A stretch of 48,455 bases of DNA, taken from Mucidula mucida. Lineage: Eukaryota; Basidiomycota; Agaricomycetes; Agaricales; Physalacriaceae. The stretch covers positions 1 through 48,455 of the forward strand of contig JADNYV010000264.1 of NCBI GenBank assembly GCA_015501055.1. Direction: 5' to 3'. Below, in pieces: positions 35,041 to 46,546 of the stretch (the first letter of the stretch is position 1; each line of letters begins with the position of its first letter). The translations under genes and the position numbers were made by a program. The notes under the pieces were generated by a model that ran no database searches, was not told where the DNA came from, and saw only the letters and a list, made by a program, of their open reading frames with translations.

Positions 35041-35465
35041 TGTGGGTACTGGGGGCTTCAGACGCGCAAAATATGGCACTGGCAACTGTGGGCATAAACA
35101 TACTTCCTTCCTGGCTGGGGAAGTAGCTTGGGATCTGGGGGCATTAGTACTTCTTTCCTGGCTGGGGAAGGGTTCATTCGAGAACTGGGGGCACAAACTT
35201 TGGGAACTGGGGGCATGCTTTGGGACATTGGGGCATTCTTTGGGAACTGCGGCTTCAGAAGCAGTTTATCTGCGTCGATTTTGGGTACTGGGGGCATACC
35301 TCTTATATTGTGACCTGGGCATGGGGTATATCACGGTCGTCTGGCAAACGACTGTCAGTGGATATGATGCACGCGCATTTGGCACTGGCGTGGTATCTGT
35401 GTAAATGATTCGAGCATTAGAGCTCTATTCGTATCTTCTTTCTGGCTGGGGAAGTACAGTATTTG
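35041..35465 (+). repeat. G-rich/hairpin array 3' of kinase C
   Basis: Equivalent to 3888-4310, with the perfect TACTTCC...GGAAGTA palindrome at about 35101-35125 and the same GGGGG units. Confidence 0.75.
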
Positions 35466-36300
35466 GGTATATCGGACGGCTCCCTGATTAGCACGATATT
35501 GGGGCGCTGGCGTGTGATCATGCGAGTATCAGCATCATTTTGCAGAACTGATATTCTCACCTCGTTTCCTTGGATCATTCGCGATTGTTTCTTGCATCAG
35601 CTCCTTGCTGGCTATCGGCGTCGTGACAGGTAGAACTGATAGGACGTGTTACAGGGAGGAAGAGAGTCGGGCAGTACTAGTTGTGGGGTGCGCTCTCGAG
35701 GCGACGCGGCGTATAGGAATATTCTGCAACTATTAGCCCTTCACCAGGACTGACTAGGCTTTCAGGGATTCTTGACATTTTCGTTGCGTCGCCCATATGT
35801 GCTTACATATTCACAGCATGGCCGTCCTGGGTGCATGCGGTTCAACGGATAGATGTACCCCAAGTGGTGATGTACATGTACTGTGCTGATAGCACATGTA
35901 ACTCTCTTACGTGCCTTAGTATCTAGATTTTTCGTCTTCAGGCATAGACTTGGGTTAATGTAGAATACGCTTATAACGAACTTATACGTAATGTCTACCC
36001 TATTCACTGCGAATGCGCCATCGATGCATCAGGCGTATATTGTTACCAGTACAAACGGCATTCGGAGCCCCAGATCTCTCACAAGCAGGAAGGCGCGTAC
36101 ACCCCTTTTTGAGTCACTTTGCACCCCACTATGTCTGTATCATTTAACCTTATCGTATTGAGAGATTATAAGTCACGTCCTCTAAGAATGCTCTGTCGAC
36201 ATTATAACTTGACTAAATCCAATAACGTGGCAAGAGAGAGAAGTAGTACGAAATACATGCCACGCATACAGCCACTTCAGCCGTTCTTCTGAGGTCACTA

Positions 36301-36467
36301 CTACAACTGTGGCGCGTTGCCCAAACCGTCGTGTCCAAAAGCTTCACGATAGAGCAACTGAAGAATGAAAACACAGATCGATAGCAGGACCCGCTGCAGC
36401 CGTATGGCGAATCCAAAATCTTCTTGCTCTTGACCGAGATGAAGTCGTGGAAATGACAGATAGGCCT
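36301..36467 (-). pseudogene. Stub of the dioxygenase-like gene, copy C
   Basis: It matches 5148-5314 of module A base for base as far as I can see. It is cut by the palindrome edge at 36467. Only the last part of the decayed gene remains. Confidence 0.6.
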
Positions 36468-36660
36468 TTGAATTTCCACTCAAATTCCTGTTTCTAACAT
36501 TATGCTAGATTGACAGAAGTTTTCGTGATGGCGAATTGATGCACTGTGGCGTCTCGCCATTGGTAACAAATCTGGTGGTAGTGGTGCCCTGGGCATCCTA
36601 TATCGACATACATTTGTGAAAGCCGCATTCGGAACAATCGCAGAAAAAAGGCTCAATTCA

Positions 36661-38372
36661 TTACATGTATGCCGCTTCGTCCATGTCGTCAAAAGGCCAG
36701 TGCGCTGCGACCTGGACGCGTTCCACCTCCGACTCGGCCGCAGCCAGTCCATCCTCCCGTATCTTCCTACTGCGCGTCATAGCCTCTTCGTAGTACTCGG
36801 CGGGCACCCAACCCTCCGGTCCGTGGAAGCCAATGACGTCCCGGCACGCCTCTAGCGCCTCGTCCGCTTCTTTCTGCTCTGCATCTAGTTTCATCGTCTC
36901 GTGTGTGTCTCCGGGGTCGAACACGATAGGACACCGCAGGTCTTCTCCCATGAGCGTCTTCCACTTGTCCGTTGCTTCTATAAGCGCAACCTTCAGCGCC
37001 AGCGTTTCGCCCTGCCACGGGTCACTGGCATAGCGAAAGAGGCGGCGACGGAGCACATTCATGGGGTCCATCAATGCCGCGTAATGAAGCTCGTTTAACT
37101 CTTTCGTGTTTTTGACGTAATGGTACTGGAGGAGGCGACGACGGTAGCGTGCTATTTCTCTGCTTTGCTGGATCACGTCCATGTCGTCCATCGTCTCCGG
37201 TAACGAGGGCCGCGTCATAGATTGCGAGATAGGATCATTGCAGTTCTGAAAAAGTTGGGGTATGCTGGCGTGAAGAAATAAGGGTAGGATCGATGTATGT
37301 TGCCAGTCGATGAGGCCGACGACGTGCAAGTTTGAACCGGAAACGATTATGTTGCCCGGCTGGAGGTCGGGATGGCGTATGCAAAAATGACGGAGCGTTG
37401 AGTTGCTAGAAATGAGTGATGGCGCAATGAGGAGATAGCGATTGAGGTTCTCGATGTGAGCTGACGGTGGCTGCTCCTGGTACTTGTAAGCCTCCCTCCT
37501 TACGCGCTGAAACGGTAGCGACGGTCGACCGAACCGCTGTAAAAACGCGAGTTCCTTTTCCGCGCCTCTTATGAAGGCTGCTTCGACACTTTCATCTGTA
37601 GTTTTTACTGAGTAACAAAATCGGGGTAGATTGTGGCTTACAAGGTCCTCGATCCAAGTCGAGCTGTGATCTCCGGCCATACCATAGAGGTAGACTTGTA
37701 TCCGGGCCAACGCAGAAGTCCTTGTTCGCGAGGGTGGTGCGGCCTGGCCTTATGTGCCAAGAGGCGCTCCTGGGTGCATTCTCCAAGTCTTCAGTAAAGT
37801 AAAGGCTTCCGCCAGCCGGGAGCACAATCGACATTATCTTCGACTCGAGTTGAGCAAGTTGGTGTGTAATAGAATTGATTTCACCCTCCTCTAGGTTAGA
37901 CCATATGTCGCTCAAGTTAATGCCTTGTACGAATTCCATGAAGATATACTCATTCCCTGCCGCGTTGTTCGGCGTTGGGGAATATCCGTATATCTGAGGC
38001 AGCGGTAGTCCCAAGGAACGGAGAAAGGCCATAGTAGCCACTTCACTAGCGACAGCGAAGTACTTTGGACTCGTAACCGGGTACGGGATACGCGCGACCA
38101 TTTGGAAGCCACAACGCATGGTGATGAGAAAAATACGATTGAAGCCACCCTCGGCTATTTTTTTCAGGTCAACGATATCATCAGGACTTCGGTTTACGGC
38201 CTCCGCCGCAAGTCGACTAAGCTCATCAACCTTGAAAACAAGTTTGCGCTCTACGTGCCGAATGTCATCGTTGAAACTGACCATATTAAGAGTCAGACAA
38301 ATACGCCATGTACGAAACTTACATCCACCGCCCAGACGTGTAGTTGAAAAGGTCATCACGAGACTGGGCCAT
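36661..38372 (-). CDS. AIM9-like aminoglycoside phosphotransferase-family protein
   Basis: Three exons (38372-38323, 38276-37642, 37595-36661) encode 539 residues. The first exon gives M-A-Q-S-R-D-D-L-F-N-Y-T-S-G-R-W and splices in frame to the V-E-R-K-L-V-F-K-V-D-E-L segment, the recognisable start of fungal AIM9-like proteins. A glycine-rich G-G-F-N-R-I-F follows, then the hinge-type Y-I-F-M-E-F-V-Q-G. The catalytic loop H-P-D-L-Q-P-G-N places Asp at 305, and I-D-W-Q-H supplies the metal-binding Asp. This is the APH/choline-kinase fold. Yeast AIM9 (Altered Inheritance of Mitochondria 9) has an unclear biochemical role, and in mushrooms the family is expanded. The true substrate is unknown. 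Many longer upstream in-frame starts exist but lack family similarity, so ATG 38372 was preferred. Confidence 0.88.
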
Positions 38373-38720
38373 GATTGAATACGGGCGGAGTGTCGTCCGG
38401 GTTGAAATAAAGCTCCGGAAGGGAAACGACAAGGAGCGCAGTGAGGCGCGAGGACGACACAGAGACGGTGAGACTGGAACTGCCAGCAGCTTGAAGACGA
38501 GGCCAAGGGAGGACATGGACGCCCGAATGAGATGTGAAACACAATTCTCACGACCACTTTAGGCTCGATAGCGGCTGGTTCAATAGGGCTATGACCATCA
38601 CCTGATTCACCAACCGTTTCTGAAGTCGGAGCGAGAATTTAGCTACACGAAATATGTCACTGTCATTGAGTCGTGTGTGCTGGTGATCGTGTTTTCTAGG
38701 GCCTGTCAGTTGCTTTACTG

Positions 38721-39287
38721 ATGACCTTGCGTGTCAAGGCCCTTGTGCAATGGAGCCATATGGGCTTAGAAATAAACTCACTATTTGCGATGAGTGTGAT
38801 TACTTTAGATGATATTGGATTGGAAGTGAGGACAAAGCTTACCGACGCTGTAGCGGATTTCAACGGTTTCCATGAGTTTGAAGAGACACGGCCGTTGGAT
38901 AAGTTCGCTAGAGCGATTACGGGTATTGATTCTGAGGATTCCATGTTGTCGCAAGAAAGAAAAAAGTGCCTCGGAACACGGCCCGATGCGCGAGCTCTTG
39001 CGAACCACGCCATGCTCCGCCGTTCCACGCGCCTCATAGAGACCGTCAGCCCATTCAACTCTTCCGTTACACTCGTCAAAGTAAAGCAAGAGTCCGAGAG
39101 ACCAAGTAAACGACCTAAATCAGAGGACTCCGCCGACGAACCCAAGCCTAACCGACCCAAAACCTCATCCACGAAGAAACAAAAACCCATACCGCAGTCA
39201 CGCGCCACACCGCACCCAGCACCGGAAGCCGATTTCAAAGTTGTTCTGAAGTCTGTCAGTGCTGCTACCCAAGCGCGAAAGGTCTAG
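38721..39287 (+). CDS. Hypothetical protein with basic, proline-rich tail
   Basis: A single frame of 188 residues. No family recognised. The first 120 residues look ordered (I-G-L-E-V-R-T-K-L-T-D-A-V-A-D-F, H-A-M-L-R-R-S-T-R-L-I). The tail is Lys/Pro/Ser-rich (R-P-S-K-R-P-K-S-E and T-K-K-Q-K-P) and could hold a nuclear localisation signal. Codon use is plausible, but no second line of evidence supports expression. Confidence 0.45.
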   Translation: MTLRVKALVQWSHMGLEINSLFAMSVITLDDIGLEVRTKLTDAVADFNGFHEFEETRPLDKFARAITGIDSEDSMLSQERKKCLGTRPDARALANHAMLRRSTRLIETVSPFNSSVTLVKVKQESERPSKRPKSEDSADEPKPNRPKTSSTKKQKPIPQSRATPHPAPEADFKVVLKSVSAATQARKV

Positions 39288-40580
39288 TCTCCCTTAGGCA
39301 GACTCGATCAAAGCTGACACTTCGATCTAGGTCTGGTCGACTGAGTAGTCCGTCGGTATACCATATTACCAACACCTGCACCAGTCACCTTTCGCACTGT
39401 TATAGCCTCAATTTATTTGATTTCATTACTCAACAACCTAAGTAGCTAAGCCTCGAGGTGGCCGCGCATTTTACAGTCTCTACTCGCCAATATGGTGATT
39501 CTGAACATTGACGACTCTGAAGATACGCGCACTTTAGACTCGGTACCAGTCACTTCGCCAGTGTATCTTACTGGCGGGCGTCTGGCCTCGAGACTACGCG
39601 CACTTTGCGTCTCTCTTGCCCTTGAGTAGTCTGTGGTGCATAGTTATTCAGCATTTAGATTTGAACGGCCTCAGTATTGAAGCTAAATTCCATTGGACCG
39701 ATGTATCGACGAAGGGCACAGATCAAATGTGTATTACGCTCCAGTGTCCCCAGCGAGACAGCCTCGAGGTCAATCATTAAGTGTTACGAAGCTTCGGACA
39801 ATGCGCAAACTGACTTCTCATCTACTCAAATGCTGCAAATGTACTTGCTACGGCTGGTGTACTGTAAAAATACCGAGCTTGTTGAATGATGCGAGTTCAG
39901 AGGCAGAGACATACCTTCGTAGTGCTATATCAAACATCATGGCAGTATGAGTATCAAAGAATGACATACACAAGCCCGCCCTACGAACAGAGACATTAAG
40001 AGGACCACATTTATCATGACCCGGTACACTCACATGCCAGACTCCGCTGGGCCTTACTTCGTGAATGATGTACTCCGAGTCTGAGCGGGAGTTTCGGAAT
40101 TGAAGGTGGCGTTGGTTGTAGCGGCTTGATCACGTCTGTATAGCTAGTCAAAAGAACTTTCGTACGAAGATTTAAATAACGCAAACCCAAAGGTAACGAG
40201 TCAGCCAGTACGCGATCTATAAGGATGAATTGAGTCGAGAAGTTCGGAAGAGAGGAGAGAGTATTTACGAGCCGCTCGCCAGATAGAAGCTGTGCTTTCT
40301 TCACATTACGGAAACGTATGCCGATTTCAGCCTTGTCCAACAAGAAAAATCCCCCCGGTACTGGCACTTGTAACTTAGTAGCGGTCAGAAATCCAAAAGT
40401 CGCCTTGCGCGTATTCGTGTAATTCCATTCCTGTACCGTACATGGAGTATGAGTACTTGTGTTACATCCATCTGTGGCGCCTTGGGCCGCATGCGCGGCC
40501 ATCCTGTCCGAGGCGTACATGACACAAGTTGCGATTAGTGCAACATGTCGGCGAAGCGAGGCGGAAGATCCGAAAAGGTA
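39288..40580. other. Mostly empty region before kinase module D
   Basis: A 168-codon open frame on the minus strand (40014-40520) has no motif I recognise and an untidy composition; further downstream pieces (39850-40030) might be exons of the same locus. It is left unassigned. Confidence 0.3.
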
Positions 40581-40632
40581 GTCAGTCCTGGTGATCCGCT
40601 AAGAATGAAAAATCATACCCTACGAGTCGCCT

Positions 40633-40668
40633 CGAGAGTGCACGCCACAACTAGGTGTGCACTCCCGA
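40633..40668. repeat. Hairpin 3' of kinase D
   Basis: CGAGAGTGCACGCC, a 7-base loop ACAACTA, then GGTGTGCACTCCCG: a 14-bp stem with two mismatched positions. The counterpart near 47076-47114 is perfect. Confidence 0.7.
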
Positions 40669-40886
40669 CACTCTTCCTCCCTCCGACACGTCATATCATT
40701 TCTGCCTTATCGCTGTGCTGACACGACACGGAAATCCCAGTAAGGACCTGGTACGAGAAACAATCGCGAAAGATCACTCAGGTGTCTAATGAGTACCAGC
40801 TTCCCAATAGTGTCGAACGATCCTTATCCAGACAGCGGTCATACATCCCCAAAGTATTCCTGGCCCGTATGGAAGAAATGAGCCAC

Positions 40887-41290
40887 TGTACTTCCCCAGC
40901 CAGGAAGGAAGTACGAATAAACCGACAGTGCTCAAATCGTATAATGCCAGTGCCAGATGCATGGGCAGGATTATCATTCACAGTCGTTTGCCAAAAGAAC
41001 GTTAAAACGCCCCCTCAATGGAAGAGGTATGCCCCCAGTACCCAAAGTCGACGCAGATGAACTGCTTCTTGAGCCCCATCTCCCAAAGTATGCCCCCGGT
41101 TCCCAAAATTTGTGCCCTCAGTTCTCGAATGAACCCTCATGTACCCAATGTACTTCCACAGCCAGGAAAGAAGTACGAATGCCCCCAGATCCCAAGCTAC
41201 TTCCCCAGCCAGGAAGGAAGTGAGTTTATGTCCCCAGTTGCCAGTGCCAATTTTGACGCATATGAAACCCCCAGTACCCACAAGAGAGAT
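40887..41290 (-). repeat. G-rich/hairpin array 3' of kinase D
   Basis: It contains three palindrome copies (TACTTCC...GGAAGTA type near 40890, 41148 and 41200) and C-runs (G-runs on the kinase strand) of the GCCCCCAGTTCCCAAA type, rearranged relative to modules A-C. Confidence 0.75.
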
Positions 41291-42448
41291 ATCTGTAACC
41301 AAACGAATGACCAAAAGACTGTGAGGCGAACCGCGTGTATGATTGGACCAGCCAACCATGAGCGCCCTCCAGCAAAATAGCCTACATCCCGTTCCGCGAC
41401 GTTCATCGGCGGGAGACGAACATCCATCCCGAGCGAGGTATCAGGCGGTGAGATCCCCGCAATATCAATATTCATTAGCATCGAACCGCCTCCAGAGTTG
41501 CTGCAGGGCGGAGGAGGAAGCGGAAGCTCAATCCTAGGCTCTAGGAAGAATGTCTCGACTTGCTCAACAAGCATGACCAACCGAGAAAGCGGTATGCGTC
41601 TGAGAGGATCCACCTGGAAGATGAATTGCAATAACTCGTTACACTCTACCGAGATGCGTATCGGCATGGTCTTTGCGATAGAGTTTGGGTCTCCGAGGAA
41701 CGCCCTGAACAGAGGATCCTCCCACTCTGCGCTGTCCCAAGGATAGCACCCGGTGACAAGGTTGACGAGGATGACTCCCACTGACCAAATATCGTTGTAT
41801 TGCGGGAAGTAGTAAGAGGATGTGTACTGTGACCCGATGCACTCTGCAGCACGTCAGTATCAGGAATGAGAGGTGCAGCGGAATCGTACCCGGCGACATG
41901 TAAGGCAAGGTACCCACCCCAAAGTCAGTCGACGTGCGATCCTTCGTCGATAACCCAAAATCTGCCAAGTACACTCTGCTCCCATCGCTGGAAGTCAGGA
42001 TGTTCTCTGGCTTCAGGTCGCGGTGATAAACCCCCTTCTCGTGACACGCCATCAAACCTTCGATAATCTGCACCATCGTCTCCCGAATGAAGTCGTCGTT
42101 CTGTCTAAACTGCCGTTTTCCGAGCCGAGTGTAGAGGTTGTCTCCGCGGCAGAGAGAGAGAAGAATGTAACTGTACGGACCTTCGACGATGTGTTCATAG
42201 AGGGTGACGACGTTGTTGTGGTCAGAAACGCGCTTGTGCAGCTCGACTTCGGCGCTTTGGAGCTCCTCTTCGTAGGAGCCAGGTGCGGGCGTGAACATCA
42301 CCTTCACGGCGTACTGCAGTGGGCAGGCCGTCTGGATGTCCACACCCTCGTATACAGCGCCAAAGGCGCCAGCACCTAGGAGCTTCGTGAGATGGAGGCG
42401 ACCGTGGGCGACGACTGTGTTGGTGAAATCAGGAAGTGAGCGGGACAT
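41197..42448 (-). CDS. RAN1-like protein kinase, copy D, C-terminally extended
   Basis: Two exons (42448-41890, 41843-41197) encode 401 residues. The catalytic core is complete and, unlike B and C, keeps Q-F-R-Q-N-D-D-F-I-R between helices D and E. Differences from A include T in L-H-L-T-K, A for S in the glycine loop (G-A-G-A-F-G) and one added residue in the Ser/Gly tail. The stop used by A, B and C (TAA) reads TGG here, so the frame runs 53 codons further through the 3' array and adds a very hydrophobic stretch (V-F-W-S-F-V-W-L-Q-I-S-L-L-W-V-L-G-V). If translated, this could act as a membrane anchor. Substitutions between D and A are mostly conservative or silent, which suggests coding constraint. 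Confidence 0.82.
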
Positions 42449-43065
42449 TTGGATATGAGAGAGATTGAGCAACAGTAAAGCGATGGAGACAGCAAGAATA
42501 CGTCAAACTATCAAAGTCTGACGAAGGTAAGAGCAAAGAGACGATGAAGATGATCGAACAGGAGCCAGTGGTTCTATTCCGTGTTGATTTCACATGATAT
42601 TGGGACTGCTTCTTGCCCCGATCTAGCCGAGAAAGACGCCACACTAAAGCAGACTGTCAAAACACCACAAAGGACTACAGAGCATTTCGTCAAATCAGGA
42701 CGACGATTTCGGTTCCAATGCGTACCTGTCATGTCCATCTCTTCGTCTTGTAGTCGACGCTTGACCCGTGTTGGTGGAGGAGGGAGACCGCACTGACAGG
42801 AAAAGCGCAGATTTAGTCCAGAGCAACTTTGATTCGGTGTTGGATGTGTCCACGCCACGACCACACGCGTAGCTACGGCATCGACTTGGAAGCCGACTGA
42901 GTGAGGCGTATGAAGACAGTCGTTCCTGCTAACACGCGGCAATTTTGGTCAAAAATTGCCTGTCGGTAATGTACGTGGGCCGTGGGTGTGGCCATTGCCG
43001 CGCCATGGATGTCCTTTGCTGATATTGCTGCGTGTGTCATACACAAATCCTCTACGCGCGTAAGA

Positions 43066-43736
43066 TAAACTAAGGGTCTTGTATTGTGGCGTACGCGTCT
43101 TAGATCAAATCTCTGCCTATATCCTAGTTCAACGACTGTTGTTGGCACTGGCAAAGAAATCGTGATGTGTTCGCTATTTGTTCGCTGCCACGAAAAAGTC
43201 ACTGGTCATTCTGAGTTCTGTAGTAACATTGGATACGACTGTTTTTATTTTTGTTCTATGATACACAGAACCAACAACTTATTCTACATTCTCCGAGTAC
43301 TACACATAACTACATCAAAGAATGCGCATTAGGCGAATATCTCAGGAACTAGTCCATGCGGGACGAGTAAGCAGATGCATGAAGGCTGCGATACGTCTCG
43401 AGGACTCTGACAACAGCTCAGCATACATATCCGACTCCAAAATTTGGCCATGCCATTGGACCGGGTCTGCCATGGTGCAAACACGACTTGGATACAGCAG
43501 TCTCGCAAATAATGCTGGTACGTGGCACGCCAAGACGCGCAAGGTCCCGGCGTCCCCAAATGACGAGTCACATGGTGTTGATGCGCTCTCGTCCCTTGGC
43601 TGTGCCAGATGCTCATCACTTGGTTGCACTGAGGAGAGGGGTCAGAATGATATAGGCAGAGGGGAGGGTGCACTCACCATAACCACGACGATGAAAGGAT
43701 CAAGAACGGCGAGCTCAAGAAAATGGGAGTAGCCTA
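43066..43736. other. Region between kinase D and kinase E
   Basis: It holds the upstream flank of D and the 3' flank of E. The part 43322-43690 recurs in diverged form at about 45868-46460, so it belongs to an E-type module. No gene is supported. Confidence 0.45.
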
Positions 43737-44682
43737 TTACGAGCTGCTCTGTTCGATCCTGGGCTCCATGAAAAATGTGTCCATATTCTCAATGGCGGAA
43801 CGCATCTGAGCAAGCGATACTCGTTGGAACGGGTCGAGTCTGAGGATGTCTGTGACCAGTTTACTGCACTCTGATGACATTTCTATGGGCGTGTTTTCGG
43901 TGATGAAGTCGGGATTGTTCAGGTATTCCTCAAAGAGAGGATCCGTTGACTGTGCGGAGTCCCAGGGGTATGAATCAGTTACGAGGTTGATCAAGATGAT
44001 TCCCATAGACCAGATGTCGTTGTATTTGGGGAGATAGAACGGGCTGTAAGAGTCTAACCGGACACACTCTGCAAAAAATCAGGACAAAGACTCGGACTAT
44101 CAAAGAAAGGAGGTACATACCCGGCGACATATACTCCAGCGTGCCCACACGCAACTGATCCGACACATCATCGCTGGTCGACAACCCAAAGTCAGCCAAG
44201 AACACACTACGCCCATCGCCGGAAGTAAGGATGTTCTCGGGTTTGAGGTCACGATGGTAGACATCTTTGTCATGACAATACTGCAGAGCGTCTATGATCT
44301 GGATCATAGTCGAGCGAATGAGCTCGTCATTGAACTTGTACTGGTGTTGTTGAATGCGGGAGTAGAGGTCGTCTCCCGAGCAGAGGTCAAGCAGGATGAA
44401 GGTGAATGGTCCGTCGACGATGCATTTGTGGAATGTTACGATGTGCTTGTGCTTGGTGACCCGCTTGTGCAGATCTATCTCAGCAGACAGTAACTTCTCT
44501 TCGCTGGATCCAAGTGCGGGGGTCAACATGACCTTCACTGCATAGTGCGACGACGACGTAATATCCCATCCGCGATAGACGGCCCCAAAGCCTCCACTGC
44601 CAATGAGCTCCTCAAGATAGAGACGACCGTGGTTGACGAGAGTGCGGGTAAAATTGGGAAGAGTACGAGATGGTGCAAACAT
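43737..44682 (-). CDS. RAN1-like protein kinase, divergent paralogue E
   Basis: Two exons (44682-44121, 44068-43737) encode 297 residues; the intron is in exactly the same place as in the other copies, within S-P-E. Motifs: glycine loop G-S-G-G-F-G (28-33), catalytic Lys50 in A-V-K-V-M, H-R-D-L-K-P-E-N, D-F-G and S-P-E-C. The start context (CCACCATG) is good. It shares the N-terminal R-T-L-P-N-F-T-R-T-L-V-N-H-G-R-L pattern with the A-type kinases but has diverged throughout and lacks their Pro/Ser/Gly tail, ending shortly after M-E-P-R-I-E. It is therefore an older duplicate. No 3' G-rich array lies directly beside it. Confidence 0.85.
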
Positions 44683-44727
44683 GGTGGATAGAATGGCTGG
44701 GAGCGTTGAGGACAGAGTATCAATCAA

Positions 44728-45840
44728 TAGGCGGCAGAGTCAAATTATGCTTCCAAAGTATGATTTGGTACGAAGCAAGAGATAGAAAGACCGATCGACA
44801 AGGAGCCTCCAGCTCTTATACTGCCTTTTTTTCACATGATACTTGAGGACGATCGGAGAAAGGCGCCACAGAGACTTGAGACGATACTGCAAGCAGTTCA
44901 AGGACAATATGTTGGCAAAGATTAAAGACCCGATAGCGGAGCACTTGATTCTGCCAAGAAAAGCAACTGTTAGTGTTCATTAAGCTCGCCTGTATTCCTC
45001 CATGGTCCCAAAATCCTTGTTGATGGTCGATCGAGTCGATCAGCGAAGGTGGCTGTGCAGTGGTTTGCCTCAGATGTCTCCCACGGCTTGGTTTACTTCC
45101 GAGCACCTCAACTGTCTGCCGCAAGAGAGGGCTGCACAATGGAGCTTTCAACAATTTACCAGTAAACCTGTCATGTTCGCTCTGTTGTTTGCCCGCCATT
45201 ACCCTTGCCTTGTAGCCCTTGACTCTGTACCGATGCTTCATTATACAACATTACTTAGAAGATTTCGTTGGACAAGCGACAGATACACAATGCAATTACT
45301 GACATCTAGTGGAATAGGTGTACAGGATTTAGTTCCACTAATGGGTTTCATATTGTGGCGTACGCCGGCTTTCCTAGACATCTTTTGATCGGTGCCAGTT
45401 TCCCCGAGAAAACATCGCGGTGCCACGTCTGCTTCAAGCTCTTCAATACTATTCGGTCTTGAGTTTGCGATAGCATGAGAACCTGTCGCTATGGTAAGGT
45501 GGGGACCTCAAATTGAAGCAAACGTCTGGTTCGACTGCCGGAGCCTCAGGCCTCAGGCCTCAATGTCGGTGATGAACAACGCTTGATAGAGCCTTCTTTC
45601 AACACCAAGGTGCGTACTATCAGAACTTATTGACACGTAGGGCTGTAGAAAGAGTTGTATTCCGCCTTATGGAGAGTGAAGCTTCTGGGTTAAAACAACT
45701 TGGTGGCGGCGACCATGACGGGTACCGGGATCAGTGACTTACTAGTCATTTCAAAATCGGAGTCAATCACCCGTGGATACGAAGTACAACCTTTTTGTTG
45801 ATATTTTCCTTATGCTACACAGAAGTATTCTCCATTGGCT
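44728..45840. other. Upstream flank of kinase E, no gene supported
   Basis: A 128-codon plus-strand frame (45002-45388) has no recognisable motif. The segment next to 44682 is the E promoter. Confidence 0.35.
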
Positions 45841-46546
45841 AAGTACTGTACACATCATTACATCTACGAAGGCGCATCACCGATATCTCAGGACGTGCTG
45901 ATGATCGGCTGTCGATGCTAGTACGTCTCGAGAACCTCATTCTACAGGTCGCTCCGAGTCGGCTTGAATATCCGATTCCAAAATTCATGTATGGTGCTGA
46001 TACGCCGTGGATATACCAGTTCGTTGACACGTGACACAGCGATATCCCCTTTACTCGAAAAAAGACGATTCTGCAACATGTTCTGATACGAGTTCGTTCT
46101 CAGACGCGCGTGCATCATCATGCAATAACAGTCGTTTGCCAGACGACCGTTATAATGTCCACTGATCCCAAATGTCTCCCTAGTGGAAGAAGTTTGCCCC
46201 CGAAACCCAAAGTGGACTGTGCCATAAGGCCCCCGTTCACAAAGTCTGTCAATGCCCCCGTAGCCCCTAGTTCTTGATGTAGCCCACATATCCCACAATG
46301 AACGCCCCCAACTCCCAGCCAGGAAGGAGGTGTAAACAAGCCGGACACATATGAAGCCCCCGGTACCAACAAGAGGATGATTGCTATATGACAATGTACT
46401 GCGCTGAGGAGATGAGTCGGAATGTATATGCAGAGTGGAGGGTGCACTCACCCGGCGATTAAGTCGGATTGTGGAGGTACTATGTGAAGAGAGGATCCAT
46501 TGACTGCGCGGAGTCCCAGGAGTATGCGCCAGTTACGAGTTCGCCT
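45840..46546 (-). pseudogene. Remnant of a second E-type kinase module
   Basis: At 45868-45990 and 46403-46460 the DNA resembles the 3' flank of kinase E (43322-43440 and 43625-43680). At 46485-46546 it resembles E's coding sequence, reading S-W-D-S-A-Q-S-M-D-P-L-F on the minus strand against S-Y-P-W-D-S-A-Q-S-T-D-P-L-F in E. Between them lies a piece of the G-rich/palindrome array (46190-46340). The rest of the kinase is missing, replaced by a hydrolase fragment. Confidence 0.6.

Larger units (their letters stand above)
31708..36467. repeat. Right arm of the large inverted repeat
   Basis: Reverse complement of 20578-25332. It carries the hypothetical gene (minus strand), kinase C (plus strand) and a stub of the dioxygenase-like gene (36301-36467) that stops abruptly after AGGCCT, where unrelated sequence begins. 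Confidence 0.92.
33312..36467 (+). repeat. Kinase module C
   Basis: Third copy of the kinase module, in the same direction as A and forming part of the right palindrome arm. It shares the kinase deletion and an intron substitution with B. Only a stub of the dioxygenase-like gene is included. Confidence 0.85.
40580..43065 (-). repeat. Kinase module D (diverged copy)
   Basis: Homologous to module B/C from the 3' hairpin region through the kinase to the promoter, reaching beyond the point where A stops (a piece equivalent to about 23723-23765 is retained). It lacks the dioxygenase-like part. Identity is clearly lower than among A, B and C, with many substitutions and small indels outside the coding region. 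Confidence 0.8.

Noticed and set aside
20578..36467. Copy C as a recombinant of A and B
   Set aside because: C agrees with A at two short indels and with B at the kinase deletion, but the indels are simply losses private to B, so no recombination is needed.
40014..40520. 168-codon minus-strand frame as a gene
   Set aside because: No motif recognised, no clear exon partners and unremarkable composition; not enough to call.
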